Below are positions 52,174-62,097 of a DNA stretch of 64,000 nt, piece after piece. Location of the stretch: assembly GCF_014695575.1 (NCBI RefSeq), contig NZ_JACJOO010000084.1, positions 1 through 64,000 on the forward strand. The letters are read 5' to 3'. Origin of the DNA: Leptolyngbya sp. FACHB-8 (GTDB lineage Bacteria; Cyanobacteriota; Cyanobacteriia; Elainellales; Elainellaceae). The notes under the pieces are model-generated. The model was not told where the DNA came from. It was given only the letters and a program-made list of their open reading frames with translations, and did no database searches. The translations under genes were made by a program, and so were the position numbers. Numbering within the stretch: position 1 is the stretch's first letter; every line of letters starts with the position of its first letter.

Positions 52174-52920
52174 ATGAAAAATTGTTCCGTTACGCCTTGG
52201 ATGGTCGTGGCCCTACTATCCCTTGCGGGATGTAATACGGCTCCTTCGTCTACATCCAGCCCCACGACAACAGTTGCCCCTGCTGTCCGTACGGCACCCA
52301 CAGCAGACCAGACTCCAGCCTCTGTCGCTTCACCTCCTGATGTATCGGTTGAGCCGTCTGTTGACGATACTTCTCGCATTGCCATTAACACTGTAATTAT
52401 TCCTGGAGAACGAGTTGGGGATATTACAGCAACAACGTCGCGTGCCGAATTAGCGGAGCTTTTTGGTGAAGCCGCCCTGACCGATGAAGATGTGAATGTG
52501 GGGGAAGGCTTTGTTGAGCCAGGAACCCGTGTGGATCTGGGTAATGGGCGATCGCTCAGCATCATTTGGTCAGATACCACCCGCACCCAACCCGTTCAAG
52601 TACGCAACTTTGGTTCCGGCTGGCACGTGCCTGAAGGAATTCGCATTGGCACCTCGTTCCCAGAGTTGCATCAAATCCTGGGGCCATTTGAACTGTCAGG
52701 ATTTGGTTGGGATTACGGTGGTACGCTTTCGTTGAAAGGAACAAAACTGGCAAACTACGAAGACTTGTTAGTGGTTCGGGTCCAACCGGAAGCCGAATTG
52801 CAAACGTCTGGGGATTATCAGGCTGTCATGGGTGAGGAGTTGTATCCGGATAGTGACCCGCATTTGCGATCGCTCAATCTCCGCGTCAACGAGATGATCG
52901 TTTACTTAAAACCACAGTGA
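52174..52920 (+). CDS. Lipoprotein, function unknown
   Basis: A 248-residue lipoprotein. The signal peptide WMVVALLSLAGC ends in an L-A-G-C lipobox, so the mature N-terminus is lipid-anchored at Cys20. A Ser/Thr/Pro-rich linker (about 20-65) is followed by a compact domain (about 70-248) with repeated IIPGERVGDITATTSRAELA and IRIGTSFPELHQILGPF segments, which have a similar pattern and may be duplicated. No known domain is assigned. It lies directly upstream of the cmp promoter region, but has its own hairpin (52986-53032) and is probably independent. Confidence 0.75.
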   Translation: MKNCSVTPWMVVALLSLAGCNTAPSSTSSPTTTVAPAVRTAPTADQTPASVASPPDVSVEPSVDDTSRIAINTVIIPGERVGDITATTSRAELAELFGEAALTDEDVNVGEGFVEPGTRVDLGNGRSLSIIWSDTTRTQPVQVRNFGSGWHVPEGIRIGTSFPELHQILGPFELSGFGWDYGGTLSLKGTKLANYEDLLVVRVQPEAELQTSGDYQAVMGEELYPDSDPHLRSLNLRVNEMIVYLKPQ

Positions 52921-53673
52921 GCACCATAAACTCTCAGTCACCGATCGGCAAGCATCACTCAATAGACACCTCAAAACAATCTAAAACAAACTAAACTGCT
53001 GCGCCTAGCAGGCGGCGTAGCAGTTTAGTTTGTATCGTTAACGACAATCACTACAGCTTACGGCTAGCGAACCTCTGGAAGCATTCATTAGGCTTTAATC
53101 AAACACCCTCAGCCCACTCAATACATTCCATCAGAATATCTAGCACTTTACTAATTAGCAGATGCAACTATAGAAGACTTTGATAGCAACAATTATTTTT
53201 CATCGACCTATCAATTCCGGAAAGCTCCTAGAAACACTGTGAAGTTCCTTAAGAACGATAGATAAATCTAATCCTTGTTCATCGAAGCACCCAATAGTTA
53301 AGGCATTTGTACGATTTTGCCTAATCCGTTCTATAGAAAACCACACTAAAAAAGAACGATTTTATTGGGATTCAGAAACTAAAACTTTAGCTTATCAATT
53401 CGATTGGATAGTCGTTGTCTTCCGATGGTTTAGGAAGCGAAAATTTTCCTTAAAAAGGCGCTATTCTCATACATAAGCACAACGCAGTGCTTAGAAATAC
53501 AGTTGCCAATTCGAGAAGGGTTACGGCCAACACTCATTTCAGAACCTCAAAGGTTTCGGTTTGAGAGTTCTGGGTTTCTAACGTGAGAGTGGTTCCGGAC
53601 CCGCAAGGTCTCGTTCATCAATTTCTATTGTCGATAATTCTTTTTGCTGTGGGGATGCCACGGAGGAGATTCT
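52921..53673. promoter_or_regulatory. Long leader region of the cmpABCD operon
   Basis: This 753-bp spacer includes a hairpin at 52986-53032 (ACAAACTAAACTGCTGCG with complement), probably the lipoprotein terminator. The rest is AT-rich. The cmp operon is normally activated by CmpR (LysR type) under low CO2, but no CmpR site could be assigned by eye, and cmpR is not in the window. A GGAGGAGA ribosome site sits 6 bp before the cmpA ATG. Confidence 0.5.
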
Positions 53674-55038
53674 ATGTCCGATTTTTCCCGCGTGACGCGA
53701 CGTAAGTTCTTATTTACCGCTGGTGCGTCCGCTGCCGGTGCTGTATTCCTCAAGGGTTGCGTTGGCAATCCTCCCGGAAGCACTCCTGTTGCAACAACCG
53801 GTAATACTACTACTGCTCCAGCAACAACCGCAGGTACCGCTGATACGCCAGAAACGACCACGATTAAGTTGGGCTATGTTCCTATCGTAGAATCAGCACC
53901 CCTGGTCGTTGCTTTAGAAAAGGGATTCTTCGCCAAGTACGGCATGACTGGCGCGGAAGTATTGAAGCAAGCCAACTGGGGTTCTGCTCGGGATAACGTG
54001 GAAATTGGCGCTGCTGCGGGTGGAATTGATGGGGGCCAATGGCAAATGCCCATGCCACACCTGATTTCCGAAGGGATTATTACCAAGGGTAATCAGAAAA
54101 TCCCCATGTATGTATTGTCGCAGCTGAATACTCAGGGGAATGGTATTGCGATCGCCAAAAAGCACCTGGGCAAAGGCATTGGCTTGGATCTCAGCAAAGC
54201 CAAGGATTATATCCTCAGCTTGAAATCTGCTGGAACTCCCTTCAAAGCGGCTTACACGTTCCCCAAAGCCAATCAAGACTTCTGGATTCGCTACTGGTTC
54301 GCCGCAGGTGGCATTAACCCCGACACCGACATCAGTCTGTTGGCCGTTCCTTCAGCACAAACCGTTGCCAATATGAAGACGGGCACAATGGACGCTTTCA
54401 GCACTGGCGACCCCTGGCCTTACCGGATTGTGGCCGACGACATCGGTTTTATGTCAGCGTTAACCGCTCAAATCTGGCCCGATCACCCCGAGGAATATCT
54501 GGCAATTCGCGCCGATTGGGTCGACGCTAATCCCAAAGCCACCAAAGCCGTTCTCATGGCCGTGATGGAAGCGCAGCAGTGGTGTGATGACCCTGCAAAC
54601 CGGGAAGAGCTGTCCACCATTCTGGCAGGCCGCAACTACTTCAACCTGCCGAAGGAAATCCTGTCTGAGCCTTACAAAGGTATGTACAAGATGGGCGACG
54701 GCCAACCAGACATCAATGACACCAAGATGGCCACCCTCTACTGGAAGGACAGCAAGGGCAGCGTCTCCTATCCCTACAAGAGCCATGACCTGTGGTTCCT
54801 GACCGAGAGTGTGCGTTGGGGCTTCCTGCCTGCATCCACGATGGACAACGCTCAAAAGATTGTCGACAGCGTCAACCGGGAAGACCTGTGGAAAGAGGCA
54901 GCCCAGGCCCTCGGTATAGCGTCCAGCGACATCCCCAGCAACACCTCCCGTGGGGTTGAAACCTTCTTCGACGGTAAGACTTTTGATCCGAGCAATCCCA
55001 AGGCATATCTCGAAAGCCTGGAGATCAAGAAGGTCTAG
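53674..55038 (+). CDS. cmpA: Bicarbonate-binding protein CmpA
   Basis: The 454-residue substrate-binding lipoprotein of the BCT1 bicarbonate ABC transporter. The N-terminus has a twin-arginine-like [20 protein letters not shown] followed by a lipobox ending LKGC. In the body, [20 protein letters not shown] near residue 118-137 favours CmpA over the nitrate-binding NrtA. [20 protein letters not shown] [18 protein letters not shown] and [10 protein letters not shown] are also present. It starts the operon. A hairpin after the stop (55045-55088) may shield its mRNA. Confidence 0.9.
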   Translation: MSDFSRVTRRKFLFTAGASAAGAVFLKGCVGNPPGSTPVATTGNTTTAPATTAGTADTPETTTIKLGYVPIVESAPLVVALEKGFFAKYGMTGAEVLKQANWGSARDNVEIGAAAGGIDGGQWQMPMPHLISEGIITKGNQKIPMYVLSQLNTQGNGIAIAKKHLGKGIGLDLSKAKDYILSLKSAGTPFKAAYTFPKANQDFWIRYWFAAGGINPDTDISLLAVPSAQTVANMKTGTMDAFSTGDPWPYRIVADDIGFMSALTAQIWPDHPEEYLAIRADWVDANPKATKAVLMAVMEAQQWCDDPANREELSTILAGRNYFNLPKEILSEPYKGMYKMGDGQPDINDTKMATLYWKDSKGSVSYPYKSHDLWFLTESVRWGFLPASTMDNAQKIVDSVNREDLWKEAAQALGIASSDIPSNTSRGVETFFDGKTFDPSNPKAYLESLEIKKV

Positions 55039-55044
55039 TCGTCC

Positions 55045-55088
55045 GAAACCCCCAATCTCCTGAGAGAAAAGGGCTTGGGGGGTTCCGA
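55045..55088 (+). terminator. Hairpin after cmpA
   Basis: AACCCCCAA pairs with TTGGGGGGTT around an 18-base loop. It lies 7 bp after the cmpA stop. Such a hairpin could slow 3' decay and raise cmpA mRNA over the rest of the operon. Confidence 0.6.
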
Positions 55089-55250
55089 AAAGCTTGAAAC
55101 GTGTTGATAGGCCAGCACGATTCAAATTCAAAACAAACTCCCAATCAATGCCGGGATAGGTTCTGTGTCGGCATAGGGAATGCGTTTACCCAATTTCCTG
55201 TGTTCCCCTTGTGATTTCACCTGTTTAGTTGTTTCATTACGAGCAGAATT

Positions 55251-56099
55251 ATGACCACCACCACCACGCGACGCAGTTCAGGTTTCAATGCCGGAGGAGC
55301 ATTAGGCAAGTTCTGGAAGAAGAACGCTAAGAATATTTGGCCCCCTCTGGCTGCTATCTTGGTGCTCGGTACTATCTGGCAGTTGGCTTATGCACTCAAA
55401 TTAACGCTGTTGCCAGGACCCCTTAGCATCTTCACGGATGAGCGGACTCGTACCCTATTGCTCTATCCTTTTTACGATTTGGGTGGGCTAGATAAAGGTT
55501 TGTTCTGGCAAACCCTGGCCAGTCTGCAACGAGTTATGATTGGCTACTCTCTGGCCGCTATTGTAGGAATCGCCCTGGGAATTGTCGTTGGTCTCAGCCC
55601 GGTTATGTATCGTGCTCTCGACCCCATCTTCCAGTTTCTGCGAACAGTACCGCCTCTTGCCTGGGTACCCATCTCTCTGGCAGCATTGCAGCAAAACGAG
55701 CCCGCTGCCCTGTTCGTAATTTTCATTACCGCGATTTGGCCGATTCTGATTAACACCACAGTTGGTGTGCAGCAAATTCCGCAAGATTACATCAACGTAC
55801 GTCGGGTATTGCGTCTGTCGAACCAGAAGTTCTTCTTTAAGATTCTGCTTCCGTCTGCACTGCCTTACATCTTTACGGGTCTGCGGATTGCAATTGGTCT
55901 GGCCTGGTTGGCGATTATCGCGGCTGAGATTGTAATGTCTGGAATTGTGGGAATTGGTTTCTTTATCTGGGACTCGTACCAGAACAACTATGTCAGCGAA
56001 ATCATTCTGGCCCTGTTTTACATTGGTGCCGTTGGCTTGTTGCTCGACCGTGCGATGGCCTTTATCCAAAACCTGATCGTGCCCGTGGACCGTCGATAG
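55251..56099 (+). CDS. cmpB: Bicarbonate transporter permease CmpB
   Basis: A 282-residue inner-membrane permease of the nitrate/bicarbonate ABC class. Six hydrophobic segments are visible (starting near residues 30, 95, 130, 160, 205 and 240). The ATPase-coupling EAA-like loop (NTTVGVQQIPQDYINVRRVL near 170-189) precedes LPSALPYIFTGLRIAIGLAW. It pairs with CmpA on the outside and CmpC/CmpD inside. A CTGTGGGGCGATG hairpin (56144-56176) lies in the spacer before cmpC. Confidence 0.92.
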   Translation: MTTTTTRRSSGFNAGGALGKFWKKNAKNIWPPLAAILVLGTIWQLAYALKLTLLPGPLSIFTDERTRTLLLYPFYDLGGLDKGLFWQTLASLQRVMIGYSLAAIVGIALGIVVGLSPVMYRALDPIFQFLRTVPPLAWVPISLAALQQNEPAALFVIFITAIWPILINTTVGVQQIPQDYINVRRVLRLSNQKFFFKILLPSALPYIFTGLRIAIGLAWLAIIAAEIVMSGIVGIGFFIWDSYQNNYVSEIILALFYIGAVGLLLDRAMAFIQNLIVPVDRR

Positions 56100-56143
56100 G
56101 TTTTGGTCAAGCTTAACTGCTGATTGGTGGTGGTTAAGGGTGT

Positions 56144-56176
56144 CTGTGGGGCGATGGCCTCTCATCGTCCCCACAG
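56144..56176 (+). terminator. Hairpin in the cmpB-cmpC spacer
   Basis: CTGTGGGGCGATG pairs with CATCGTCCCCACAG around a GCCTCT loop. The spacer is 305 bp with no other supported feature. It may modulate operon read-through. Confidence 0.55.
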
Positions 56177-56404
56177 TTCACAACACCGATTTATGCCATC
56201 AGCAGCGATCGCCTAGCGATCCAAAGCGATATCACTCAGGCGATGGAATGGAGACGAGTGTGAGTTGAATTCATCCGTGTTCCGTTTAGTCTCAACGGAA
56301 TGTTTCATAAACGGAAATTCAAATAGTTCTATCTATCCTCACCTCATTCACAAATACATCCATCGCCTATTCCCCCACAGTCCTCCATTCTTTCCAGAAA
56401 GCTT

Positions 56405-58423
56405 ATGTCAGTATTTGTTGGTGTTGATCAAATCGAAAAGGTCTTCCCGCTCTCTGGCGGTGGCGAGTACATTGCCCTTAAGGGAATTGACCTACAAATT
56501 AAAAAAGGTGAGTTTATTTCGTTAATCGGTCACTCCGGTTGTGGTAAGTCTACTCTGCTGAATATGATCGCAGGTCTGGATCTTCCTAGCGATGGTCTTG
56601 TAACCCTGGAGGGTAAGCGGGTCGATAGCCCAGGCCCTGATCGCATGGTCGTGTTCCAGAACTACTCTCTGCTGCCCTGGTTAACGGTCAAAGAAAACAT
56701 CGCGCTGGCAGTCGATGAAGTGTTGGGCGACCTGCCTAAGGCCGAGCGGGAAAAGATTGTAGATGACCACATTCGGATGGTGGGTCTGCAACATGCAGTC
56801 GATAAGCCCCCCGCACAGTTGTCTGGAGGCATGAAACAGCGGGTAGCGATCGCCCGCGCTCTAGCTATCCGTCCCAAGCTGCTGTTGCTGGATGAGCCCT
56901 TCGGTGCACTAGACGCACTGACTCGCGGAAACCTGCAAGAGCAGTTGATGAAAATCTGCGAAGAAAACCAGGTTACCGCTGTAATGGTGACTCACGATGT
57001 AGATGAAGCGGTACTGTTGAGCGATCGCATCGTTATGCTCACCAACGGCCCCGCTTCCAAGATCGGCGGCATTTTGGAAGTTGACATCCCCCGTCCCCGC
57101 AAGCGGATGGAAGTGGTCAACCACCCCAGCTACTACAGCTTGCGTTCTGAGCTGATTTACTTCCTCAACCAACAGAAGCGGATCAAGAAACTGCGGGCTC
57201 GCAAGACCGAGGCGATCGCTCGTCATGGTTTAGAAAAAGTCAACCTCGAAATCGGCTTCGTACCCCTCACTGCTTGCGCTCCTCTGGTCGTTGCTCAGGA
57301 GAAAGGCTTCTTCACCAAGCATGGCCTGGACGAAGTGAACCTGGTACGGGAAACTAGCTGGCGTGGCATCGTGGATGGCATCGTCGGTGGTTACCTTGAT
57401 GGCGCACAAATGCCCGCCGGGATGCCCGTCTGGTTCTGCGCTGGCGGTCACCAGGACACTCCTCTGCCTGTGGTCAGCGCTCTCACCATGACCCGCAACG
57501 GCAACGCCATCACCCTGGACAAAAAGTTCTACGAGTTAGGGGTGCAAACCGCTGCAGATTTCAAGCGGATGTTGCTGGAAACCACCGATCAGCGGCACAC
57601 CCTGGGGATGGTACATCCTTCCTCCATGCACAACCTGCTGCTGCGCTACTGGCTCGCCTCTGGTGGCATCGACCCCGACCACGATGTGTCTCTCAAGACT
57701 ATCCCTCCGGCTCAGATGATTGCTGACCTCAAGGCGGGTACCATCGATGGCTACTGTGTGGGGGAACCCTGGAACGTACGAGCGGCGATGGAAAATGCAG
57801 GCTTCACCGTTGCCACCGACCTGGAAATTTGGCTGGGCCACCCCGGCAAAGTGCTCGGGGTTCGGGAAGACTGGGCCAACGCTTACCCCAACACCCACAT
57901 TGCGCTGGTGAAGGCGATGCTGGAAGCTTGCCGCTACTGCGCCGATGAAGCGAACCACGAAGAAATTCGCCAGCTTCTCTCGCGTCGTGAGTATATCAGC
58001 ACCGATGTGGAGTACATCCACCTGGGCGATCCCACTACCTTTGTATGCAATCGGGATCAACCCATGCGTGAGTATGCTCACCACCTGTTCTTTGGCGGTG
58101 GTGTGAACCGTCCCAGCCGTACTGAGCATCTGTGGATGATGACCCAGATGGCTCGCTGGGGCGACATTCCTTTCCCCCGCAACTGGGTGGAAATTCTGGA
58201 GCGAGTTTGCCGGGTGGGCGTTTTTAGCACAGCGGCACGGGAAATCGGGATTACAGATGTGAAGTTCCGCAGTGATTCTATTGAGCTGTTCGACGGCGTA
58301 GCCTTTGATGCGGACGACCCCATCTCCTACCTCAACGACCTGACGATCAAGCGTGATTTCAGCGTGGCTGAAGTTCCCCTCGACGGAGTCCGTCCGGTCG
58401 TTCCCCAAACCGTCGCCGCCTAG
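56405..58423 (+). CDS. cmpC: Bicarbonate transporter ATPase CmpC with substrate-binding-like domain
   Basis: A 672-residue fusion. Residues about 1-260 are an ABC ATPase: Walker A GHSGCGKST near 47-55, Q-loop FQNYSLLPW near 87, signature LSGGMKQRVAIARALAIRPK near 140, Walker B LLLLDEPFGALDA near 157. Residues about 278-640 resemble CmpA/NrtA, with NLEIGFVPLTACAPLVVAQE and DGAQMPAGMPVWFCAGG. This fused CmpC/NrtC design lets the C-terminal domain sense the substrate on the cytoplasmic side. The spacer to cmpD is 167 bp. Confidence 0.93.
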   Translation: MSVFVGVDQIEKVFPLSGGGEYIALKGIDLQIKKGEFISLIGHSGCGKSTLLNMIAGLDLPSDGLVTLEGKRVDSPGPDRMVVFQNYSLLPWLTVKENIALAVDEVLGDLPKAEREKIVDDHIRMVGLQHAVDKPPAQLSGGMKQRVAIARALAIRPKLLLLDEPFGALDALTRGNLQEQLMKICEENQVTAVMVTHDVDEAVLLSDRIVMLTNGPASKIGGILEVDIPRPRKRMEVVNHPSYYSLRSELIYFLNQQKRIKKLRARKTEAIARHGLEKVNLEIGFVPLTACAPLVVAQEKGFFTKHGLDEVNLVRETSWRGIVDGIVGGYLDGAQMPAGMPVWFCAGGHQDTPLPVVSALTMTRNGNAITLDKKFYELGVQTAADFKRMLLETTDQRHTLGMVHPSSMHNLLLRYWLASGGIDPDHDVSLKTIPPAQMIADLKAGTIDGYCVGEPWNVRAAMENAGFTVATDLEIWLGHPGKVLGVREDWANAYPNTHIALVKAMLEACRYCADEANHEEIRQLLSRREYISTDVEYIHLGDPTTFVCNRDQPMREYAHHLFFGGGVNRPSRTEHLWMMTQMARWGDIPFPRNWVEILERVCRVGVFSTAAREIGITDVKFRSDSIELFDGVAFDADDPISYLNDLTIKRDFSVAEVPLDGVRPVVPQTVAA

Positions 58424-58590
58424 TTGTTTGTCGGTACACACAAACGCTTCAGACGGTTTTGCAAACGCCGCTGTATCCATCCGCTCAGTTTTGGGCAGAG
58501 CTGTGAGGCTCCTTACCTTAAACACTCTGCCCTTTCCTGAGATTGGCAACCAAGCACTTCCCGGTTCACCCTTATTCCTCATCAAGCACT

Positions 58591-59436
58591 ATGCAGCAAA
58601 TACTCGATACTTCCGTAACGAATCGTTCGCCAGGCCAACGCGTAGCCGAACCATTTCTAACGATCGAAGGGGTTTCCAAGGTTTATCCGACTCCCAAAGG
58701 GCCTTACACGGTACTGAAAGATGTCAATCTGAACGTAGCCCAGGGTGAGTTCATCTGCGTAATTGGTCACTCTGGTTGCGGTAAGTCCACACTTCTGAAT
58801 ATGGTGTCGGGTTTCAGCCAGCCCACCGATGGTAGTGTGCAACTGAAAGGCAACCCGATCAAGGGTCCTGGTCCCGATCGCATGGTTGTGTTTCAAAACT
58901 ACGCCTTATTGCCCTGGCTGACTGCTTTCGAAAATGTTTACCTGGCTGTAGATTCTGTTAATCCTAACAAGCTTGAGGCAGAGAAGCGGGCCATCGTTCG
59001 GGATACGCTAGCGATGGTCGGCCTGTCCGATGCGATGGACAAAAAGCCGACGCAACTGTCTGGGGGTATGAAGCAACGGGTCGCGATCGCCCGCGCCCTC
59101 TCCATCCGCCCAGAAGTGCTGATTCTCGACGAGCCTTTTGGTGCACTGGACGCCATCACCAAAGAAGAACTTCAGGAAGAGTTGCTGAAAATTTGGAACG
59201 ACAACCGTTGCACCGTGTTGATGATTACCCACGACATTGATGAAGCGTTGTTCCTGGCCGATCGCCTGGTCATGATGACCAACGGCCCCGCCGCCAATAT
59301 TGGTGAAGTACTGACGATTCCCTTCCCCAGACCAAGGGATCGCGATCGCATTATGGAAGATCCCGAATACTATAAGCTGCGTAACTACGCACTCGACTTC
59401 CTATACAACCGTTTTGCCCACGATGATGTGGAGTAA
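58591..59436 (+). CDS. cmpD: Bicarbonate transporter ATPase CmpD
   Basis: A 281-residue ABC ATPase. Walker A is GHSGCGKST near residue 58, signature LSGGMKQRVAIARALSIRPE near 152, Walker B LILDEPFGALDAIT near 172, and the H-loop THDIDEA near 212. It pairs with CmpC to drive the CmpB permease. The frame is open 16 codons upstream, but the ATG at 58591 gives the family N-terminus. The operon ends in a good terminator at 59458. Confidence 0.93.
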   Translation: MQQILDTSVTNRSPGQRVAEPFLTIEGVSKVYPTPKGPYTVLKDVNLNVAQGEFICVIGHSGCGKSTLLNMVSGFSQPTDGSVQLKGNPIKGPGPDRMVVFQNYALLPWLTAFENVYLAVDSVNPNKLEAEKRAIVRDTLAMVGLSDAMDKKPTQLSGGMKQRVAIARALSIRPEVLILDEPFGALDAITKEELQEELLKIWNDNRCTVLMITHDIDEALFLADRLVMMTNGPAANIGEVLTIPFPRPRDRDRIMEDPEYYKLRNYALDFLYNRFAHDDVE

Positions 59437-59457
59437 TCAGGCAGCCCTCTGACCCTT

Positions 59458-59493
59458 GGGGTTTCAAGCTAGTGATGCTTGAAACCCCTTTTT
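59458..59493 (+). terminator. cmp operon terminator
   Basis: GGGGTTTCAAGC pairs with GCTTGAAACCCC around TAGTGAT and is followed by six T. It lies 22 bp after the cmpD stop. Confidence 0.88.
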
Positions 59494-59704
59494 TGTATCT
59501 TTAGGCTCGACATCAAAAGATAATTTGAGTGGTGCTTTGGGGACAGCAAAATTATCTTTTGGCGCAGGCCAAAAGATTTTGTATCTAGCGTTTTTGTTAC
59601 AAATCAGTCGCTCAACTCGATTAAACATAAGACCTGAAAGGCCACATGTCTGCACTGAGAGTAGTACAAACCTTTATGCCTTGTGTCTAGCTATAGCTAC
59701 TTAT
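59494..59704. other. Intergenic region with an imperfect inverted repeat
   Basis: CAAAAGATAATTT and AAATTATCTTTTG at 59515-59562 are separated by 20 bases. No gene is supported. Confidence 0.4.
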
Positions 59705-59807
59705 ACAGCGTTTTTCAACCGCTTAAAACCTGGTTGTTTTTGTGAGAGCCGCGCTCCGCGCGGCTCTCACAAAAACAACCGTGTCTGACTCAAGCCTAAG
59801 GCGCTGT
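59705..59807. repeat. Family B 103-bp element, copy B5
   Basis: ACAGCGTTTTTCAACCGC and GGCGCTGT form the ends. The hairpin arm is GTTTTTGTGAGAGCCGCGC with its exact complement. Confidence 0.9.
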
Positions 59808-59823
59808 AATCCCTTTAAACTAG

Positions 59824-59875
59824 AGAAGTACGAGAGATAGATGTAGAACAAAGCTCCCACCTAGCTTTCGTACTT
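59824..59875. repeat. Family F hairpin, copy F2
   Basis: GAAGTACGAGAGATAGAT on the left and TAGCTTTCGTACTTC on the right pair around an AC-rich middle. It shares the GTACGAGAGAT word with F1 at 138-188. The remaining spacer up to 60174 holds the promoter of the stress protein gene, with a GGAGG near 60162. Confidence 0.5.
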
Positions 59876-60174
59876 CACTAATGCGGAAAATGATGCATTA
59901 TGAATCGCTAATATCTATCAATTTTACGAACACGCTGTTACTTGAAACGGCCCAAAAGATAGAGGGTTTAAAGATAACTCAACCGTTAACTTGTAGGAAT
60001 TGAATCTGAATAGTGAGCGGGCCCAACTATTGATTAATGATGGCCATCAAGCTCAAAAAGCACAGCAAGCTTGATGTACTCACCATTCACATTTTAGTTA
60101 AGCGAATTCATCAAAATCACCCCTAAAGCTATGTCTTTGCAAGTGATTTTGACTCGTTTCGGAGGGACAAAATT

Positions 60175-61374
60175 ATGGTTAACACTCGTTCTGATGTCGA
60201 TACAGCCAGACATCGCCGCGCAATCGGAACATTTCCGAACCGCCGTGCTGCAGAACATGCCCTGAACGAGCTACGCGATTCAGGCTTCCCAATGGCTCGG
60301 GTTTCTATCCTGACCAAAGATTCCGAAGACCAGGGCAACATTGCTGGGGCGACTCACCACACCAAAACTGATGAAGGCGCAAAGACGGGTGCGGCAGCAG
60401 GTGGAGCGCTGGGAACCATAACTGGCTTATTGGTTGGATTGGGCACCCTAGCAATTCCGGGAATTGGCCCCATTCTGGTAGCGGGGGCAACCGCTACGAC
60501 ACTGGCAACGACACTGGCAGGAACCGCAATTGGGGCGGTAGCCGGAAGCTTACTGGGTGCCTTGGCGGGTCTGGGAATTCCCGAAGACGAAGCCCACGGC
60601 TACCACGATCGCATTATGCGTGGGGAATACCTGGTGATTGTGGATGGCAGCGATGACGAGATTGCTCAGGCTGAGCAGATCCTCCATAGCCGGGGTGTGG
60701 AATCCTACAAGGTCTACGATGCTCCGAGCACCACAACAACGGCGGCTCCTGTTGCTGCACCGATGCCGATGCACTCAGCCCATCCAGACCCCCGTATTGC
60801 CCATCCCATTACAGCCAACTCTGTGCCACACGAGGATGTGGTTGGTGCAGGGCGCAACAAGCATGCGATCGCCCGCTTCTCTACATTGCATGACGCCGAA
60901 GCAGCTGTAACCGAGTTGCATCGCTCAGGGTTCCCTCTCAGCCATGTTTCTATAACCGCCAAGCGGATAGCCCGGCGTGACTCCTTTGTGGGGTTAGACG
61001 TGCGCGATCGCTTTGAAGCATCGCGCTACGGTATCCCAGCTGATCAGGCGCAACAGTACGATAGCGATTTAGAGCACGGAGATTTCCTTCTGGTTGTTGG
61101 CGGCACGGCATCCGAAATCAACCAGGCTCATGAGATTTTAGCAGCTCGTAAACCAGCATCCTGGCAGGTCTATGAGTCGGCGTCTGTCAATTCGAGCATG
61201 AATGCCTCAGGACTCAGCGGTTCAGCCGGAACCCGTGATGAGCGCATAGGAATTGATGAAAGTGCACGCACAGGGCTGGATAGCGCTCGGGACGATCGCA
61301 CCCAACCTCGCATTCAAAAAAGTAGCTCTGAGCCCGAAGTGATCATCATTGATCACCGTAAAGACCCTCACTAA
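60175..61374 (+). CDS. YflT/GSP17M-type stress protein, two domains
   Basis: A 399-residue protein with two copies of a YflT (general stress protein 17M-like) domain. Copy one spans about residues 14-185 (IGTFPNRRAAEHALNELRDS and DEAHGYHDRIMRGEYLVIVD), interrupted by a glycine/alanine-rich hydrophobic segment (70-140) like a membrane hairpin. Copy two spans about 225-325 (IARFSTLHDAEAAVTELHRS and QQYDSDLEHGDFLLVVGGTA). The C-terminal 70 residues are low-complexity. Related proteins respond to general stress in Bacillus; here the role is inferred. It precedes a BON lipoprotein by 82 bp. Confidence 0.82.
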   Translation: MVNTRSDVDTARHRRAIGTFPNRRAAEHALNELRDSGFPMARVSILTKDSEDQGNIAGATHHTKTDEGAKTGAAAGGALGTITGLLVGLGTLAIPGIGPILVAGATATTLATTLAGTAIGAVAGSLLGALAGLGIPEDEAHGYHDRIMRGEYLVIVDGSDDEIAQAEQILHSRGVESYKVYDAPSTTTTAAPVAAPMPMHSAHPDPRIAHPITANSVPHEDVVGAGRNKHAIARFSTLHDAEAAVTELHRSGFPLSHVSITAKRIARRDSFVGLDVRDRFEASRYGIPADQAQQYDSDLEHGDFLLVVGGTASEINQAHEILAARKPASWQVYESASVNSSMNASGLSGSAGTRDERIGIDESARTGLDSARDDRTQPRIQKSSSEPEVIIIDHRKDPH

Positions 61375-61384
61375 GTCCATTTGG

Positions 61385-61420
61385 GATGATTTTACGCAGA
61401 GTTATCTGCGTAAAATCATC
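61385..61420 (+). terminator. Hairpin between the stress gene and BON lipoprotein gene
   Basis: GATGATTTTACGCAGA pairs with TCTGCGTAAAATCATC around GTTA. It lies 11 bp after the stop codon. Confidence 0.75.
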
Positions 61421-61456
61421 TCCTTGTAAATGACATAACCCATTCAGCAATTCCTT

Positions 61457-61921
61457 ATGAAGACACTCACCACATTACTTCTGAGTAGCGCTCTGCTATT
61501 AGGCGGTGTTGCTTGCAGCAATACGGCTCAAACCGCAGCAGATGCCCCGGATGACACCACTCAGGTAGGCCAAGTACCGCAGGGGGAAGATTCACAAACC
61601 GTTCAAGAGGATGGCGAGAGCGCCGTCCGGCGACGGCAGCTGAACTCCGATATTCGTGCCCGAGAACAACGGAATAATGCCGGAGGTGGAGATTTAGAAC
61701 GGGCCGATGGTGACCTGGAAAGCGAGGTACGCAGTAAGCTGGAAGCCAATCTACCCGCCAGCCAGTTAACCACCGAGGCAAAGGATGGAGTCGTCACTAT
61801 CTCAGGCACTGTACCAACGCAACCTCAATTGGAGCGCATTGATTCTTTAGCTCGGGAAATTAAAGGGGTTACTGATGTTAAGGTGAATGCCGTAGTGGCT
61901 CCCGCGCAGCCCGCTCAGTAA
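61457..61921 (+). CDS. BON-domain lipoprotein
   Basis: A 154-residue lipoprotein. LLSSALLLGGVAC is the signal peptide with the lipidated Cys near residue 20. After an acidic, Gln-rich linker, residues about 85-150 form a BON domain: DLESEVRSKLEANLPASQLT, then KDGVVTISGTVPTQPQLERI and VTDVKVNAVV. BON domains are found in osmotically induced or phospholipid-binding envelope proteins such as OsmY and DolP. The neighbouring stress protein suggests a stress-related envelope role, an inference. Confidence 0.87.
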   Translation: MKTLTTLLLSSALLLGGVACSNTAQTAADAPDDTTQVGQVPQGEDSQTVQEDGESAVRRRQLNSDIRAREQRNNAGGGDLERADGDLESEVRSKLEANLPASQLTTEAKDGVVTISGTVPTQPQLERIDSLAREIKGVTDVKVNAVVAPAQPAQ

Positions 61922-62097
61922 CAAATAGCATCTATGATGTAAGGTTGATCTACCTCCGATTCACAGAGCATTTAACCTTCAATCATTTACGGGCTATGCA
62001 TAGTATGCATAGCCTATTTTAATAATAGTTAGACGATACATAACACTAAGAGCAACATGAGAAGAAAATACAACTGTATATTAAAAACACATTACAC

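Noticed and set aside
52921-53673. CmpR binding site or riboswitch before cmpA
   Set aside because: I looked for TTA-N7/8-TAA pairs and conserved folds and found none I could defend.
53674-59436. Nitrate transporter nrtABCD
   Set aside because: CmpA-type GGQWQMPMP and [14 protein letters not shown] residues favour bicarbonate; NrtA would have GAHILTPMP-like residues there.
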